From the NCBI GenBank assembly GCA_902597215.1, contig CACJWU010000004.1, forward strand, positions 1-40,666: DNA of 40,666 nucleotides, written 5' to 3'. The position numbers were made by a program, and so were the translations under genes. The notes under the pieces were generated by a model. It searched no databases. It was not told where the DNA came from and was given only the letters and a program-made list of their open reading frames with translations. This document shows, piece by piece, positions 8,808 to 17,188 of this stretch. The first letter of the stretch is position 1; each line of letters begins with the position of its first letter. The DNA is from an uncultured Pelagibacteraceae bacterium. GTDB taxonomy: Bacteria; Pseudomonadota; Alphaproteobacteria; Pelagibacterales; Pelagibacteraceae.

Positions 8808-8818
8808 TTAATAAAGAT

Positions 8819-10033
8819 TTATATTAAGTCTCTCAGATTTTGTCTTTTATTAATAATTTGAATTTTTGAGTTTTTAATCAAAATCTCACATGGTTTAGGC
8901 CTCAAGTTATAATTTGAACTTAATGACATTCCATAAGCTCCAACATCACAAATTATAATAATATCATTTTCTTTTAATCTTTGGAAATTTTTGACCGATG
9001 AAAATTTGTCTGTACTTTCACATATAGGTCCTACAAATTCATATATTTTTTTTGACTTACTGTTATTTTTAATAGCAGGAATAATTCGATGGTTAGCATT
9101 GTATAGAGCTGGTCTTATTAAATCATTCATAGCTGCGTCTAATATAACAAAATCTTTTTTAAAACCTTCTTTAATATAAATAACTTTTGACAGTAAGGCA
9201 CCTGCATTTCCAATTATCGATCTTCCAGGTTCAAAAATTATTTTAGATTCTTTTCCTTTAAGAAATTTTTTAATACTTTCTGAATATTTTCTAAGATTTA
9301 GCTTAATATTATTATTACCATAGTTTATTCCGAAACCTCCACCTAGATCAATGTACTCAAAGTTATGATTTGCTTTCTTAATAACTTTATCTAATACATT
9401 GAGCATTTTAATATAAGGTTTTATTTCGAGTATTTGGCTACCTATATGAACACTTAAACACTTCAAATTTAAATTCTTTGAACTTTTCACGTAGTTTGCT
9501 AAATTTAAAAAATTTTTTTCAGATACGCCAAATTTGTTTTCTTTTTTCCCAGTTGAAATTTGTTTTAAAGTTTTTGCATCTATATTTGGATTTAATCTAA
9601 TTCCAACATTTACTTTCCGATTTTTGCTTCTTGCTATTTTTTCAATAGTTATGATTTCACTTTTCGATTCAGCATTTATAAGAAGTATTTTTTTATTAAT
9701 TGCATATTCTATTTCTTTAAAAGTCTTCCCCACTCCTGAAAAAACAATTTTATTAACTTTAATTCCTGACTTAATGGCTTTCATTAATTCACCAATTGAG
9801 ACGACATCTGCACCCATACCCAATTTACCAATCTCTTTTAAGATTGCTCGATTTGGATTAGCTTTCACAGCAAAGCAAGTTAAAGGATTAATTTTCTGAA
9901 AATTTTTTTTAAAAAAATTGATGTTTTCTCTAATTCTTTTATAAGAATAACAATAGCTAGGCGTTTTATATTTTTTTACTATTTGATTTGCTCTTATACC
10001 TTCAATTAGATAATTTTTTTTTTTATAATTCAT
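8819..10033 (-). CDS. lysA: Diaminopimelate decarboxylase
   Basis: PLP enzyme (fold III) that decarboxylates meso-diaminopimelate to L-lysine. The PLP lysine lies in CFAVKANPN (Lys57). HIGSQ (196-200), the glycine loop GGGFG (231-235), EPGR (268-271) and the dimer-partner cysteine in GPICEST (Cys338) are all present. Length 404 aa is a little short but complete. Its ATG overlaps the lptM stop as ATGA (10030-10033), which places it in the argH-lptM-lysA operon found in many Alphaproteobacteria. Expression may depend on translation arriving from argH through lptM, which matters because argH is frameshifted here. Confidence 0.96.
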   Translation of the reverse strand: MNYKKKNYLIEGIRANQIVKKYKTPSYCYSYKRIRENINFFKKNFQKINPLTCFAVKANPNRAILKEIGKLGMGADVVSIGELMKAIKSGIKVNKIVFSGVGKTFKEIEYAINKKILLINAESKSEIITIEKIARSKNRKVNVGIRLNPNIDAKTLKQISTGKKENKFGVSEKNFLNLANYVKSSKNLNLKCLSVHIGSQILEIKPYIKMLNVLDKVIKKANHNFEYIDLGGGFGINYGNNNIKLNLRKYSESIKKFLKGKESKIIFEPGRSIIGNAGALLSKVIYIKEGFKKDFVILDAAMNDLIRPALYNANHRIIPAIKNNSKSKKIYEFVGPICESTDKFSSVKNFQRLKENDIIIICDVGAYGMSLSSNYNLRPKPCEILIKNSKIQIINKRQNLRDLI

Positions 10034-10152
10034 GAGATAATTATAGTTTCGGTATCAAATAATTTTGATTCTTTATAAATTGGATCACCTTTTTTTCCAC
10101 ATGAAACACTGATTAAAATTAAGAAAAAAATTAATAATATTTGTTTTATCAT
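10030..10152 (-). CDS. lptM: LptM-type small lipoprotein
   Basis: A 40-aa ORF that is easily missed. It begins MIKQILLIFFLILISVSCG, a short signal peptide with a lipobox-like SVSC at 15-18, and continues CGKKGDP, which matches the conserved CG-K-GP motif after the lipidated cysteine in the LptM/YifL family. LptM assists assembly of the LptDE lipopolysaccharide translocon in Enterobacteria, and lipoproteins of this type often sit between argH and lysA in Proteobacteria, as here. Both ends overlap neighbours as ATGA: the start with the argH stop (10149-10152) and the stop with the lysA start (10030-10033). Motif plus position make this a confident call; the exact function is inferred. Confidence 0.85.
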   Translation of the reverse strand: MIKQILLIFFLILISVSCGKKGDPIYKESKLFDTETIIIS

Positions 10153-11541
10153 ATTTGTTTTTTATATTTAACTATCATTTTTTTAATATTATCAAAAGAC
10201 GTTCCTCCATAAGATTTTTTAGAATTTACAGAATTTTTTAAATCAAATACTTTAAAAACGTCTAGATTTAATTTAGGTTCTATTTTTCTTAATTCTTCAA
10301 TCGTGAGATCTTTTAGTTGCTTTTTTCTTTTTTCAGCAAAATTTACAATTTCTGCTGTTTTTTTGTAAGCTTTTCTAAAAGACATAGAATGATTTTTTAC
10401 CAAATAATCAGCCAGATCTGTTGCAGTTATGAAGTCAGAATTACTAAGTTCTAACATTCTCTTTTTATTAGGGATGATATTATTTATAACTTCGTCAAGC
10501 ATTTTTAAACAGTTATTCATAATATCATTTGTTCTAAATATAATTTCTTTGTCATCTTGTAGATCTTTAAAATAAGACAAAGGTAACCCTTTGAGAATTG
10601 TTAACATTGAAAATAAATTTCCGAAAGTTGAACCTGTTTTACCTCTTAAGTACTCTAAAAGATCTGGATTTTTTTTTTTGAGGCATTATTGATGAACCTG
10701 TAACAACTTTATCAGAAAGCTTGATAAGATTAAACGCATTTGAGTTCCATATTATAAGCTCCTCAGAAATTCTAGAAATATGCATTGAACAAACTGAACA
10801 ATTATATAAAAAATCTATTACAAAATCCCTATCAGAAACTGTATCAACAGAATTGTTAGTAGGATTTTTAAATCCCAACTTTTTTGTAGTATAATTTCTA
10901 TCAATATTAAATGATGTGCCAGTTAAAGCTGAAACTCCAAGTGGATTTTCATTTAAGTTTTCCATACTATTCTGAAATCTTTTCTTATCTCTTATAAACA
11001 TTTCAATATATGCCATTAGATAATGACCAAATGATAATGCTTGAGCACTTTTTAAATGAGTAAACCCAGGCATAATAGTGTAAATATTTTTTTCTGCTAA
11101 GCGTAATGTAGATGAAATTAATTTATCTAATTTTTTGTCGATCTCTTTAGTCGCTGATTTCATCCAAAGTTTAACGTCTGTAACAACTTGATCATTTCTT
11201 GAACGCCCGGTATGAACATATCCTGCTTCTTCACCAATTATATCAAACAACCTTTTTTCTATATTCATATGAATATCTTCATAATTTTTATCAAATTCAA
11301 ATTTATTTTTTATAATTTCATTTTTAATTTTATTTAATCCATAAATAATTTTATTTTTAATCTTAAAAGATATTATTTTTTGTTTAAAAAGCATCTCCAC
11401 ATGTATGATTGATCCTAAAATATCCTCTTTATAAAGTTTTTTATCAATCTCGATTGAGCTACCAACTTTTTGGTACAAAATAGATGTTTTCTTTTTTATA
11501 CGTTTGTTCCAAAATGCTTTATTGTTTTTATTTTTTACCAT
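10149..11541 (-). pseudogene. argH: Argininosuccinate lyase, interrupted by a +1 frameshift in an A11 tract
   Basis: Converts argininosuccinate to arginine and fumarate. The first frame (11541 down to 10639, 300 aa) has the normal N-terminus (FWNKRIKKKT) and the segments HTGRSRNDQV and GFTHLKSAQALSFGH, and reaches GSSIMPQKK. It then leaves frame at a run of 11 A on the coding strand (10669-10679) and stops within about 10 codons. With 10 A the codons read CAA AAA AAA AAT CCA, giving the family signature SSIMPQKKNPD, and the frame continues through TILKGLPLSYFKDLQ to a stop at 10149. The joined protein would be about 463 aa, the normal length. The lesion may be a homopolymer sequencing error, a real mutation, or a slippage site. 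The gene diverges from the tlpA-like gene with a 24-nt gap and is coupled to lptM downstream. Confidence 0.9.
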
Positions 11542-11565
11542 GATAATTAAGTATACCTATATAAT

Positions 11566-12075
11566 ATGAGATTTTTAATAATATTTATATTTTTAATAAC
11601 AAACTCTAAAGCAAACGAAAATCTTAATATTAAAAATCTTGTACTCATTAAAGAACCAATAAAATACGATAGTTTAACGTTTTTAGATCATGAAAATCAG
11701 CAAGTAAATTTAGATGCTTATCTTGGGAATTTAATCATAATAAATTTTTGGGCTACCTGGTGTGCACCGTGTAAAGAAGAAATGCCATCTTTAGATCAAT
11801 TAAAAAATAATCCAAATCTAAAAAATCTAAAAATTTTCCCAATAAATGTTGGAAGCGATGATGTCAAAAAATCCCAAAAATTTTTTGATGACCTTGAAAT
11901 TAGGAATTTGAATCCTTATTTCGTTCCATCAATGGCTTTAGCAAAGAAATTTGCACTAAGAGGAATTCCAACTTCAATATTTATTAATAAAGAGGGTAAA
12001 GAGTTTGCAAGAGTAGTTGGATCAACAGATTTTATTGATAAAAATTTTTTGAAATGGTTAATTTCTTTTAATTAG
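11566..12075 (+). CDS. TlpA/ResA-like thioredoxin-fold disulfide reductase, exported
   Basis: A periplasmic or membrane-tethered thiol oxidoreductase. Residues 1-16 are a hydrophobic signal segment ending SKA, compatible with signal peptidase I cleavage. The thioredoxin fold follows, with INFWATWCAPCKEEMPSL carrying the CAPC active site (Cys66, Cys69) and the cis-proline loop RGIPTSIF (Pro135). The AhpC/TSA-Redoxin type with WCAPC is that of TlpA, ResA and CcmG, which reduce apocytochrome or other periplasmic disulfides; the exact partner cannot be read from the sequence. The upstream gap to argH is only 24 nt, so its promoter must lie partly inside argH. The stop overlaps the next convergent stop as TTAG. 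Confidence 0.88.
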   Translation: MRFLIIFIFLITNSKANENLNIKNLVLIKEPIKYDSLTFLDHENQQVNLDAYLGNLIIINFWATWCAPCKEEMPSLDQLKNNPNLKNLKIFPINVGSDDVKKSQKFFDDLEIRNLNPYFVPSMALAKKFALRGIPTSIFINKEGKEFARVVGSTDFIDKNFLKWLISFN

Positions 12076-12275
12076 TTTTTAAAGAAATAAGCAAAACCAA
12101 CAAGTGCTATAATTGCCAAAAATTGTAACAAAACTCTCAACTGCATCAATTTATTAGAATATTTTTTACTGGTTTCTCCACCTTTGAAAAGTGTACCAAT
12201 ACCAAGTATCAACACAACGCCTACAACTAGCAATAGACTAATTGATAAAATTTTTAATATTATTTCTGATATCAT
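12072..12275 (-). CDS. Twin-transmembrane HIG1-like protein
   Basis: A 67-aa protein with two membrane segments (about 6-28 and 47-64) joined by a basic loop, FKGGETSKKYSNKLMQLRVLLQ. This layout and the loop pattern (FKGG..N..SNKLM-LRV-LQ) are those of alphaproteobacterial twin-transmembrane proteins related to the HIG1 family, whose mitochondrial members associate with cytochrome c oxidase. A role with a respiratory complex is inference. It is convergent with the tlpA-like gene (4-nt stop overlap) and divergent from the esterase gene with a 49-nt gap. Confidence 0.75.
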   Translation of the reverse strand: MISEIILKILSISLLLVVGVVLILGIGTLFKGGETSKKYSNKLMQLRVLLQFLAIIALVGFAYFFKN

Positions 12276-12324
12276 TTTTGTATTGTAAGTTGTTTTTTAA
12301 ATAAAAAAACATAAATCACTAAGT

Positions 12325-12975
12325 ATGACATTTTGTCTAGACACAACAATAATTAAACCTGAGAACAATGCAGATATTAAAAGTGCAATTATTCTATTAC
12401 ATGGGTATGGGGGTGATGGAAAAGATATTAGTATGTTATCTTTAAATTGGAAAAGACATCTGCCTAATACAATTTTTATTTGTCCTAACGGCCATGAAAA
12501 ATGTTCTATTAATCCATCAGGCTATCAGTGGTTTGATTTATCAGTAGATGATAAAAGCTATATCTCTGAAGAAGTAAAAAAATCTGAAAAAAAATTAAAC
12601 CAGTTTATTAATGAAATAAAAAATGAATTTAAATTAGAAAATAAAAAGGTTTGCCTGTCTGGTTTTAGCCAAGGTTGTATGATGTCTCTGAATGTAGGTT
12701 TAACCGCAAATGAAGAATATTGTTGTATAGTCGGTTTTTCGGGTAAAATAATTGACAAAAATCATTTGAAAGTTAAGATGAATGCTCTTCACAATGTTTT
12801 AATGATTCATGGTGACGCAGATGAAATTGTTACACCAAACTTTTTATTAGAAGCAAAAGATTTTTTAATAAGAAATAATGTCAATATCGAAACTCATTTA
12901 TTAAAAGGATGTGGACATCATATTCCTATTGAAGCATCAAGTATAGCCTTAAGTTATATCTTAAAAAGAATTTAA
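12325..12975 (+). CDS. Carboxylesterase/phospholipase-type alpha/beta hydrolase
   Basis: Serine hydrolase of the Abhydrolase_2 type (carboxylesterase, YpfH-like). The oxyanion segment LLHGYGGDGKD lies at 24-34, the nucleophile elbow GFSQG puts the catalytic serine at 115, the acid lies in IHGDADEIV (Asp166), and the histidine in KGCGHHIP (His198). No signal peptide is visible, so it is probably cytoplasmic. Length 216 aa is normal for the family. The natural substrate is unknown; short-chain acyl esters are usual for relatives. Confidence 0.85.
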   Translation: MTFCLDTTIIKPENNADIKSAIILLHGYGGDGKDISMLSLNWKRHLPNTIFICPNGHEKCSINPSGYQWFDLSVDDKSYISEEVKKSEKKLNQFINEIKNEFKLENKKVCLSGFSQGCMMSLNVGLTANEEYCCIVGFSGKIIDKNHLKVKMNALHNVLMIHGDADEIVTPNFLLEAKDFLIRNNVNIETHLLKGCGHHIPIEASSIALSYILKRI

Positions 12976-13023
12976 TAACTCGTTATCATTGAATTAATTT
13001 TTTATTTGCGCTAGAATTAATTA

Positions 13024-13593
13024 ATGAATAGTTTTATTGAAAATGATGTTTCGCTAGAAAAATGTCCGGCATTAGTTTTAAATGCTGACTATAGGCCACT
13101 AAGTTATTATCCATTATCTCTTTGGTCTTGGCAAGATACGGTTAAATCAGTTTTTTTAGACAGAGTAATAATAGTAAGTAATTATGATAGAATAGTAAGA
13201 AGTCCATCATTCAATATGAAATTACCAAGTGTAATAGCATTAAAAGATTATATTGTTCCACAATCTAAGCCAAGCTTTACAAGATTTAACGTTTTTCTCA
13301 GAGATAAGTTTTCCTGCCAATATTGTGGAAGCAATGAAGAGCTTACTTTTGATCACCTGTTGCCAAGATCTAAGGGTGGAGAGACCAATTGGAACAATGT
13401 TGTGACGGCTTGTTCAGATTGTAATGTTAAAAAAGGAGGTAAATTTTTAAAATCTTCTGGAATGACGTTATCACAATATCCTTATCAACCTACTACTGAG
13501 GATTTACATCGGAATGGGAAAAATTTTCCACCAAATTATTTGCATAAAAGTTGGATGGATTATTTATATTGGGATGTAGAGTTAGAGGCATAA
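13024..13593 (+). CDS. HNH endonuclease domain protein
   Basis: The C-terminal half contains an HNH nuclease fold: a zinc-type CxxC (Cys98, Cys101), the catalytic DH of FDHLLPRSKGG (Asp110-His111), an asparagine in TNWNNVV, and a second CxxC (Cys130, Cys133). The N-terminal ~85 residues (LVLNADYRPLSYYPLSLWSW...) match the conserved front of a widespread housekeeping HNH family seen in many free-living Proteobacteria. Nothing beside it suggests restriction, a toxin pair or an intron, so a DNA repair or RNA-related role is more likely than selfish activity. The stop is 2 nt from the convergent coq7 stop. Confidence 0.88.
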   Translation: MNSFIENDVSLEKCPALVLNADYRPLSYYPLSLWSWQDTVKSVFLDRVIIVSNYDRIVRSPSFNMKLPSVIALKDYIVPQSKPSFTRFNVFLRDKFSCQYCGSNEELTFDHLLPRSKGGETNWNNVVTACSDCNVKKGGKFLKSSGMTLSQYPYQPTTEDLHRNGKNFPPNYLHKSWMDYLYWDVELEA

Positions 13594-13595
13594 AT

Positions 13596-14126
13596 TTAAA
13601 CCTTTTCTGAGATATTGATTGCAATTTTTGAACCAGTTTTAATAATTTTATCCATTAAAGAATATAACCCTTTTTTAGTTGCTCCTTTTTCATAAGCTAT
13701 ATCTTTATGATGTAACTCGTCTTTTCTAAATTTAATAATTTTTTTTTTCAAATTTTTTTCGTTGGATCCCAGTTGATTTATTTGATTTTGATAATGTTCA
13801 TCGATAACTTCTTCAACTGAAGCTGTACACAACATTGTTGCTTTTTTTCCAAGTATTGTTGAACTAAATCCCAAGCCAACTCCTAGCAAATCCCATAAAG
13901 GTAAAAATTTAGTGGGTTTAATTTTTCTTTTTTTTATTTCATTTTCAAAAAAATCACAGTGCTCTTTTTCATGAATTTTCATTTCCTCAATTACTTTTTT
14001 CAAATTTTCATCTTTTACAATTGTATTTAATGCTAACAGTTGACCTTCATAAATTTTTACTGCACCTCTTTCGCCTGCATGATCAACTCTAATGAATTCC
14101 TCAACCCTTTTTTTTAAACTTTTCAT
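13596..14126 (-). CDS. coq7: Coq7-type demethoxyubiquinone hydroxylase
   Basis: Di-iron monooxygenase for C6 hydroxylation of the ubiquinone precursor. The ferritin-like ligands are visible: Glu19 in HAGERGAV, Glu53/His56 in the ExxH of HEKEHCDFF, Glu105 in EEVIDEHY and Glu137/His140 in DELHHKD. At 176 aa it matches the short bacterial/mitochondrial Coq7 form, an alternative to UbiF. The ATG at 14126 lies 26 nt inside dsbB; the next methionine would remove the first metal ligand, so this start is required. It complements ubiE and ubiB elsewhere in the window. Confidence 0.94.
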   Translation of the reverse strand: MKSLKKRVEEFIRVDHAGERGAVKIYEGQLLALNTIVKDENLKKVIEEMKIHEKEHCDFFENEIKKRKIKPTKFLPLWDLLGVGLGFSSTILGKKATMLCTASVEEVIDEHYQNQINQLGSNEKNLKKKIIKFRKDELHHKDIAYEKGATKKGLYSLMDKIIKTGSKIAINISEKV

Positions 14127-14595
14127 AATTATTAAAAATTTTTGCTAATGTTAAAATAAAAATTAAATTAATTATCATATTAAATGTAGTTAGAGAGAAT
14201 CCAAAAATTCTAAATGTCACATCTTTACAGCTCACAATTTTTTCTTGTAATTGTCTTAACAATTCTTCTTTAGAAATAATATCAGATGCATTTTTAAGAC
14301 CACAAACGGCTGATTCTTCAAAAAAACCCTGTTCAATACCAAAGTGATAAAAAGATATTATAAGGGAAAAAGAAAAGATTAAAGTTAATAATAAAATTAC
14401 AAAATGTTCATTTTTTTTTTCTAAATAATTTAAAATTATTAAAATCATACTTAATCCATAGGGAATCCTTTCTATCAGACAAAGATTACATGGTTGGTGT
14501 CCAAGTACATATTCTATAAAATAAGCTGAAATTAAAGAAATAAAACTAATAATAAATATTACTTTTAAATATGAATTTACTTTGTAGTTAAGCAT
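14101..14595 (-). CDS. dsbB: Disulfide bond formation protein DsbB
   Basis: Four-helix inner-membrane quinone reductase that re-oxidises DsbA. The first periplasmic loop carries the redox pair in GHQPCNLCLIER (Cys36, Cys39; Arg42 is the usual quinone-contact position). The second loop carries Cys98 (SAVCGL) and Cys123 (VSCKD). Four hydrophobic segments flank these loops, and 164 aa is the normal size. The gene overlaps yqaA by 8 nt and coq7 by 26 nt, so the three form one operon linking quinone use and quinone synthesis. Confidence 0.93.
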   Translation of the reverse strand: MLNYKVNSYLKVIFIISFISLISAYFIEYVLGHQPCNLCLIERIPYGLSMILIILNYLEKKNEHFVILLLTLIFSFSLIISFYHFGIEQGFFEESAVCGLKNASDIISKEELLRQLQEKIVSCKDVTFRIFGFSLTTFNMIINLIFILTLAKIFNNYEKFKKKG

Positions 14596-15193
14596 AGGAT
14601 TTTAATGTTAAATAAATTATAATTCCAATTATAACAATTAATATTCCAATTATCGTAAACCATTTAGAACCATGCTTATCCATAAAATTTGTAAATGAAT
14701 CTCCAAACTTAAATGATAGATAAGAAATTACAAAAAAACGTAAACCTCTTGAGATCAGACTTATAAAAATGAAAATTAAAATATTAAAATTTATTAGCCC
14801 GCTGGCAATTGTAAATACTTTATAAGGTAAAGGGGTAAATCCAGCTAGAAAAAGAATACCTAGCCAAGCATAAAAACCTTCACTATTTATTAGATTATTT
14901 TTAATTTCAGTTAAACTGCTTTCATATCCATAAAAATTCATTATTTGCATCCCTATATCAATAAAAAAGGCTCCAAGAAAATATCCAAATACTCCTCCTA
15001 AAACTGAAAAAATTGTTGCAATGAAAAAAATTTTAATGAAATCTCTTTTTTTGGCAATTACCATTGGTATGACCATTACATCTGGTGGAATAGGAAAAAA
15101 AGAACTTTCAATGAATGAAACTATTGCTAAATAATTTTTAGAATTTTTATGTGCTGCTAATTCTAAACATTTTTTATATAAAGTATGAAACAT
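14588..15193 (-). CDS. YqaA/DedA-type membrane protein (SNARE-associated family)
   Basis: A polytopic membrane protein of 201 aa. The segment SFFPIPPDVMVIPMVIAKK, the glycine-rich GGVFGYFLGAFF and the LAGFTPLPYKVFTIASG loop are those of the DedA/VTT fold, and the overall length fits the YqaA subgroup. DedA proteins include polyprenyl-phosphate or phospholipid transporters; the function of YqaA itself is unsettled. It is the first gene of the yqaA-dsbB-coq7 operon, divergent from tRNA-Leu with a 59-nt gap. Confidence 0.85.
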   Translation of the reverse strand: MFHTLYKKCLELAAHKNSKNYLAIVSFIESSFFPIPPDVMVIPMVIAKKRDFIKIFFIATIFSVLGGVFGYFLGAFFIDIGMQIMNFYGYESSLTEIKNNLINSEGFYAWLGILFLAGFTPLPYKVFTIASGLINFNILIFIFISLISRGLRFFVISYLSFKFGDSFTNFMDKHGSKWFTIIGILIVIIGIIIYLTLKSYA

Positions 15194-15252
15194 TTTTTGG
15201 TTTTAATATAATTTTACTTCTTATACTATTTAATAAATTATTATATAATTAT

Positions 15253-15337
15253 GGGCGAATGGCGGAACTGGTAGACGCGCACGACTCAAAATCGTGTTTC
15301 GCAAGAAGTGAGAGTTCGATTCTCTCTTCGCCCACCA
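15253..15337 (+). tRNA. tRNA-Leu (anticodon CAA), CCA encoded
   Basis: A class II tRNA of 85 nt. The acceptor stem pairs GGGCGAA (15253-15259) with TTCGCCC (15327-15333), followed by discriminator A and an encoded CCA (15335-15337). The anticodon stem CACGA/TCGTG encloses the loop CTCAAAA, giving anticodon CAA, which reads TTG. A variable arm and a GTTCGAT T-loop are present. A TATACT box at 15222-15227 could be the -10 element. The next gene starts only 5 nt after the CCA. Confidence 0.96.
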
Positions 15338-15342
15338 ACAAT

Positions 15343-17031
15343 ATGGAATTAAATAAGATTAATAGTTTAGTAGAACTTTTTTTTGAAAAGTATAAAGAAA
15401 AAAAAGAATTTGCTGATCAGCCATTTTTAAATTGGTTAAAAACCAAAGAAGATAATTTTTTAACATGGCAACAAGTTAAATATAACATTTGTTTATTGTC
15501 TGAGCATTTAAGAGAAAGTTTGTCTAAAGGAGATAGATGTATCTTATTATCTGAAAATCGACCAGAATGGCTCATTGCTGATATTGCAATTATGAATGCA
15601 GGTGGAGTAACCGTACCGTTATTTACAACATATTCAGAGAAAGATTACGAGTTTATTATAAATGATTGTAAACCAAAAATATGTATTATCTCTAGTGATA
15701 TTCAATTTAAAAAAATTGAAAAATTTATCTCTAAAGAAACAAAAGTTATTTCAATTGAAAATTTTAATGAAAAATTTGAAAGTATCGAAACTATTTTAGA
15801 AAAAAAATCAATCGGTAACTTTGAGAGTTATAATAATGAAATATCAAGAAATGATCTTGCTTGTATTATTTATACATCAGGTACAACAGGCAATCCTAAA
15901 GGAGTAATGCTTAGTCACGGAGGGATTTTATCGAATTGTGAGGGGGCACAAGATATTTTGAATACATTACTTAAAAAAGAAAGGCCAGTTTTTTTAACCT
16001 GGCTTCCATTATCTCACTCATATGAACATACTGTTCAATACGTACAAATATCACTTGGAGCAAAAATTTATTATGCTGAAAGTTTGGAAAAATTGCTGCC
16101 TAATATGGCAGTAGCACGACCCACTATTATGACAGCAGTTCCAAGATTCTATCAAAATTTATTTAATAAAATTTCTCTTAATTTTTCGAAACAAAAAGGT
16201 TTTAAAAAAAAATTGATTGAAAACACTATTTATCTTGGGACTAAAAACTTAAATAAAGAGGAGCTTAATTTTAAGGAAAAAATAGTCAATTTATTTTGTG
16301 AAAAAATAGTGAGAAAAAAAATTAAAAATCAATTTGGAGGTAAGCTTAAGGCTTTCGTTTCTGGAGGTGGCGCTCTAGACCAAAAAATAGGTGAGTTTTT
16401 GAATTCTATAGGGTTGCCAACGCTACAAGGTTATGGGTTAACTGAGACCTCTCCTGTAGTGAGTTGTAACATTCCTGGAAAAATTAAAATTGAAACTGTT
16501 GGTCCACCTTTTAAAACAAACAAAGTAAGAATTGCTCAAGATGGTGAAATTCTGGTCAAAGGAGAAAATGTTATGCTTGGTTATTGGAATATGAAAAAAG
16601 AGACAGATGATATTATCAAGGATGGCTGGTTACACACTGGAGATATTGGAGAAATTACCAAAGATGGAAATTTAAAGATAACTGACAGAAAAAAAGAAAT
16701 AATAGTTAATTTAGGTGGAGACAATATTTCTCCAACTAAAATTGAAAATTTATTATGTCTTAATGAAAAAATTAAACAATGCTTTGTTTATGGTGATAAA
16801 AAAACTTATCTTGTTGCTTTGATTGTAACTGAAAGTGTGGAATATGAAAATCAAATTCGTTTTTACTTAGAAAATTTAAATAAAAGTTTATCTTTGGTAG
16901 AAAAAGTCAAAAGATTTAAGTTAATTGAAGAAGAATTTACAATTGAAAATGGAATGTTGACACCAACTTTAAAATTAAAAAGAAAAAACATTTTAGAAAA
17001 ATATAAAAAAGATTTAGAAAAACTTTATTAA
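15343..17031 (+). CDS. Long-chain acyl-CoA synthetase (AMP-forming)
   Basis: Activates fatty acids to acyl-CoA through an acyl-adenylate. The 562-aa protein has the AMP-binding P-loop YTSGTTGNPKG (177-187), the GYGLTETSPV adenine-binding motif, the GWLHTGDIGE hinge region (Asp434) and TDRKKEIIV. The closest family is the long-chain fatty-acid/FadD15-like ligases. I start it at the ATG at 15343. The frame stays open 64 codons further upstream, but that stretch is translated tRNA-Leu (MAELVDAHDSKS...), a common artefact. No Shine-Dalgarno sequence fits between the tRNA CCA and the ATG, so the mRNA may be leaderless after tRNA processing. Confidence 0.9.
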   Translation: MELNKINSLVELFFEKYKEKKEFADQPFLNWLKTKEDNFLTWQQVKYNICLLSEHLRESLSKGDRCILLSENRPEWLIADIAIMNAGGVTVPLFTTYSEKDYEFIINDCKPKICIISSDIQFKKIEKFISKETKVISIENFNEKFESIETILEKKSIGNFESYNNEISRNDLACIIYTSGTTGNPKGVMLSHGGILSNCEGAQDILNTLLKKERPVFLTWLPLSHSYEHTVQYVQISLGAKIYYAESLEKLLPNMAVARPTIMTAVPRFYQNLFNKISLNFSKQKGFKKKLIENTIYLGTKNLNKEELNFKEKIVNLFCEKIVRKKIKNQFGGKLKAFVSGGGALDQKIGEFLNSIGLPTLQGYGLTETSPVVSCNIPGKIKIETVGPPFKTNKVRIAQDGEILVKGENVMLGYWNMKKETDDIIKDGWLHTGDIGEITKDGNLKITDRKKEIIVNLGGDNISPTKIENLLCLNEKIKQCFVYGDKKTYLVALIVTESVEYENQIRFYLENLNKSLSLVEKVKRFKLIEEEFTIENGMLTPTLKLKRKNILEKYKKDLEKLY

Positions 17032-17149
17032 TTTAATTTAAATATTTGATTATAAAGCGCATAAACATTAACTTTTTTACACATCTAAAATATAAAAATT
17101 TTATTTCATTTTAAAATTATTTTTGAAAATTTTTACATTAATTAAAGAA

Positions 17150-17178
17150 TTGACATAACGCGTATAAAAAAATAAAAA
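17150..17178 (+). promoter_or_regulatory. Predicted sigma-70 promoter of the basic micropeptide unit
   Basis: A perfect -35 TTGACA (17150-17155) is followed after 17 nt by TAAAAA (17173-17178), a moderate -10 match. The spacer contains ACGCGT, unusual in this AT-rich sequence. The start site would be close to 17185, just before an inverted repeat. Confidence 0.55.
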
Positions 17179-17188
17179 TAACTAAATA

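Noticed and set aside
13024..13593. HNH gene as part of a restriction, toxin or homing system
   Set aside because: No methylase, immunity gene, intron or repeat stands near it; the N-terminal half matches a housekeeping HNH family.
15151..15342. 64-residue N-terminal extension of the acyl-CoA synthetase frame
   Set aside because: It is translated tRNA-Leu and its upstream region (the MAELVDAHDSKS-type peptide), a well-known artefact; homology-like sequence starts at the ATG at 15343.
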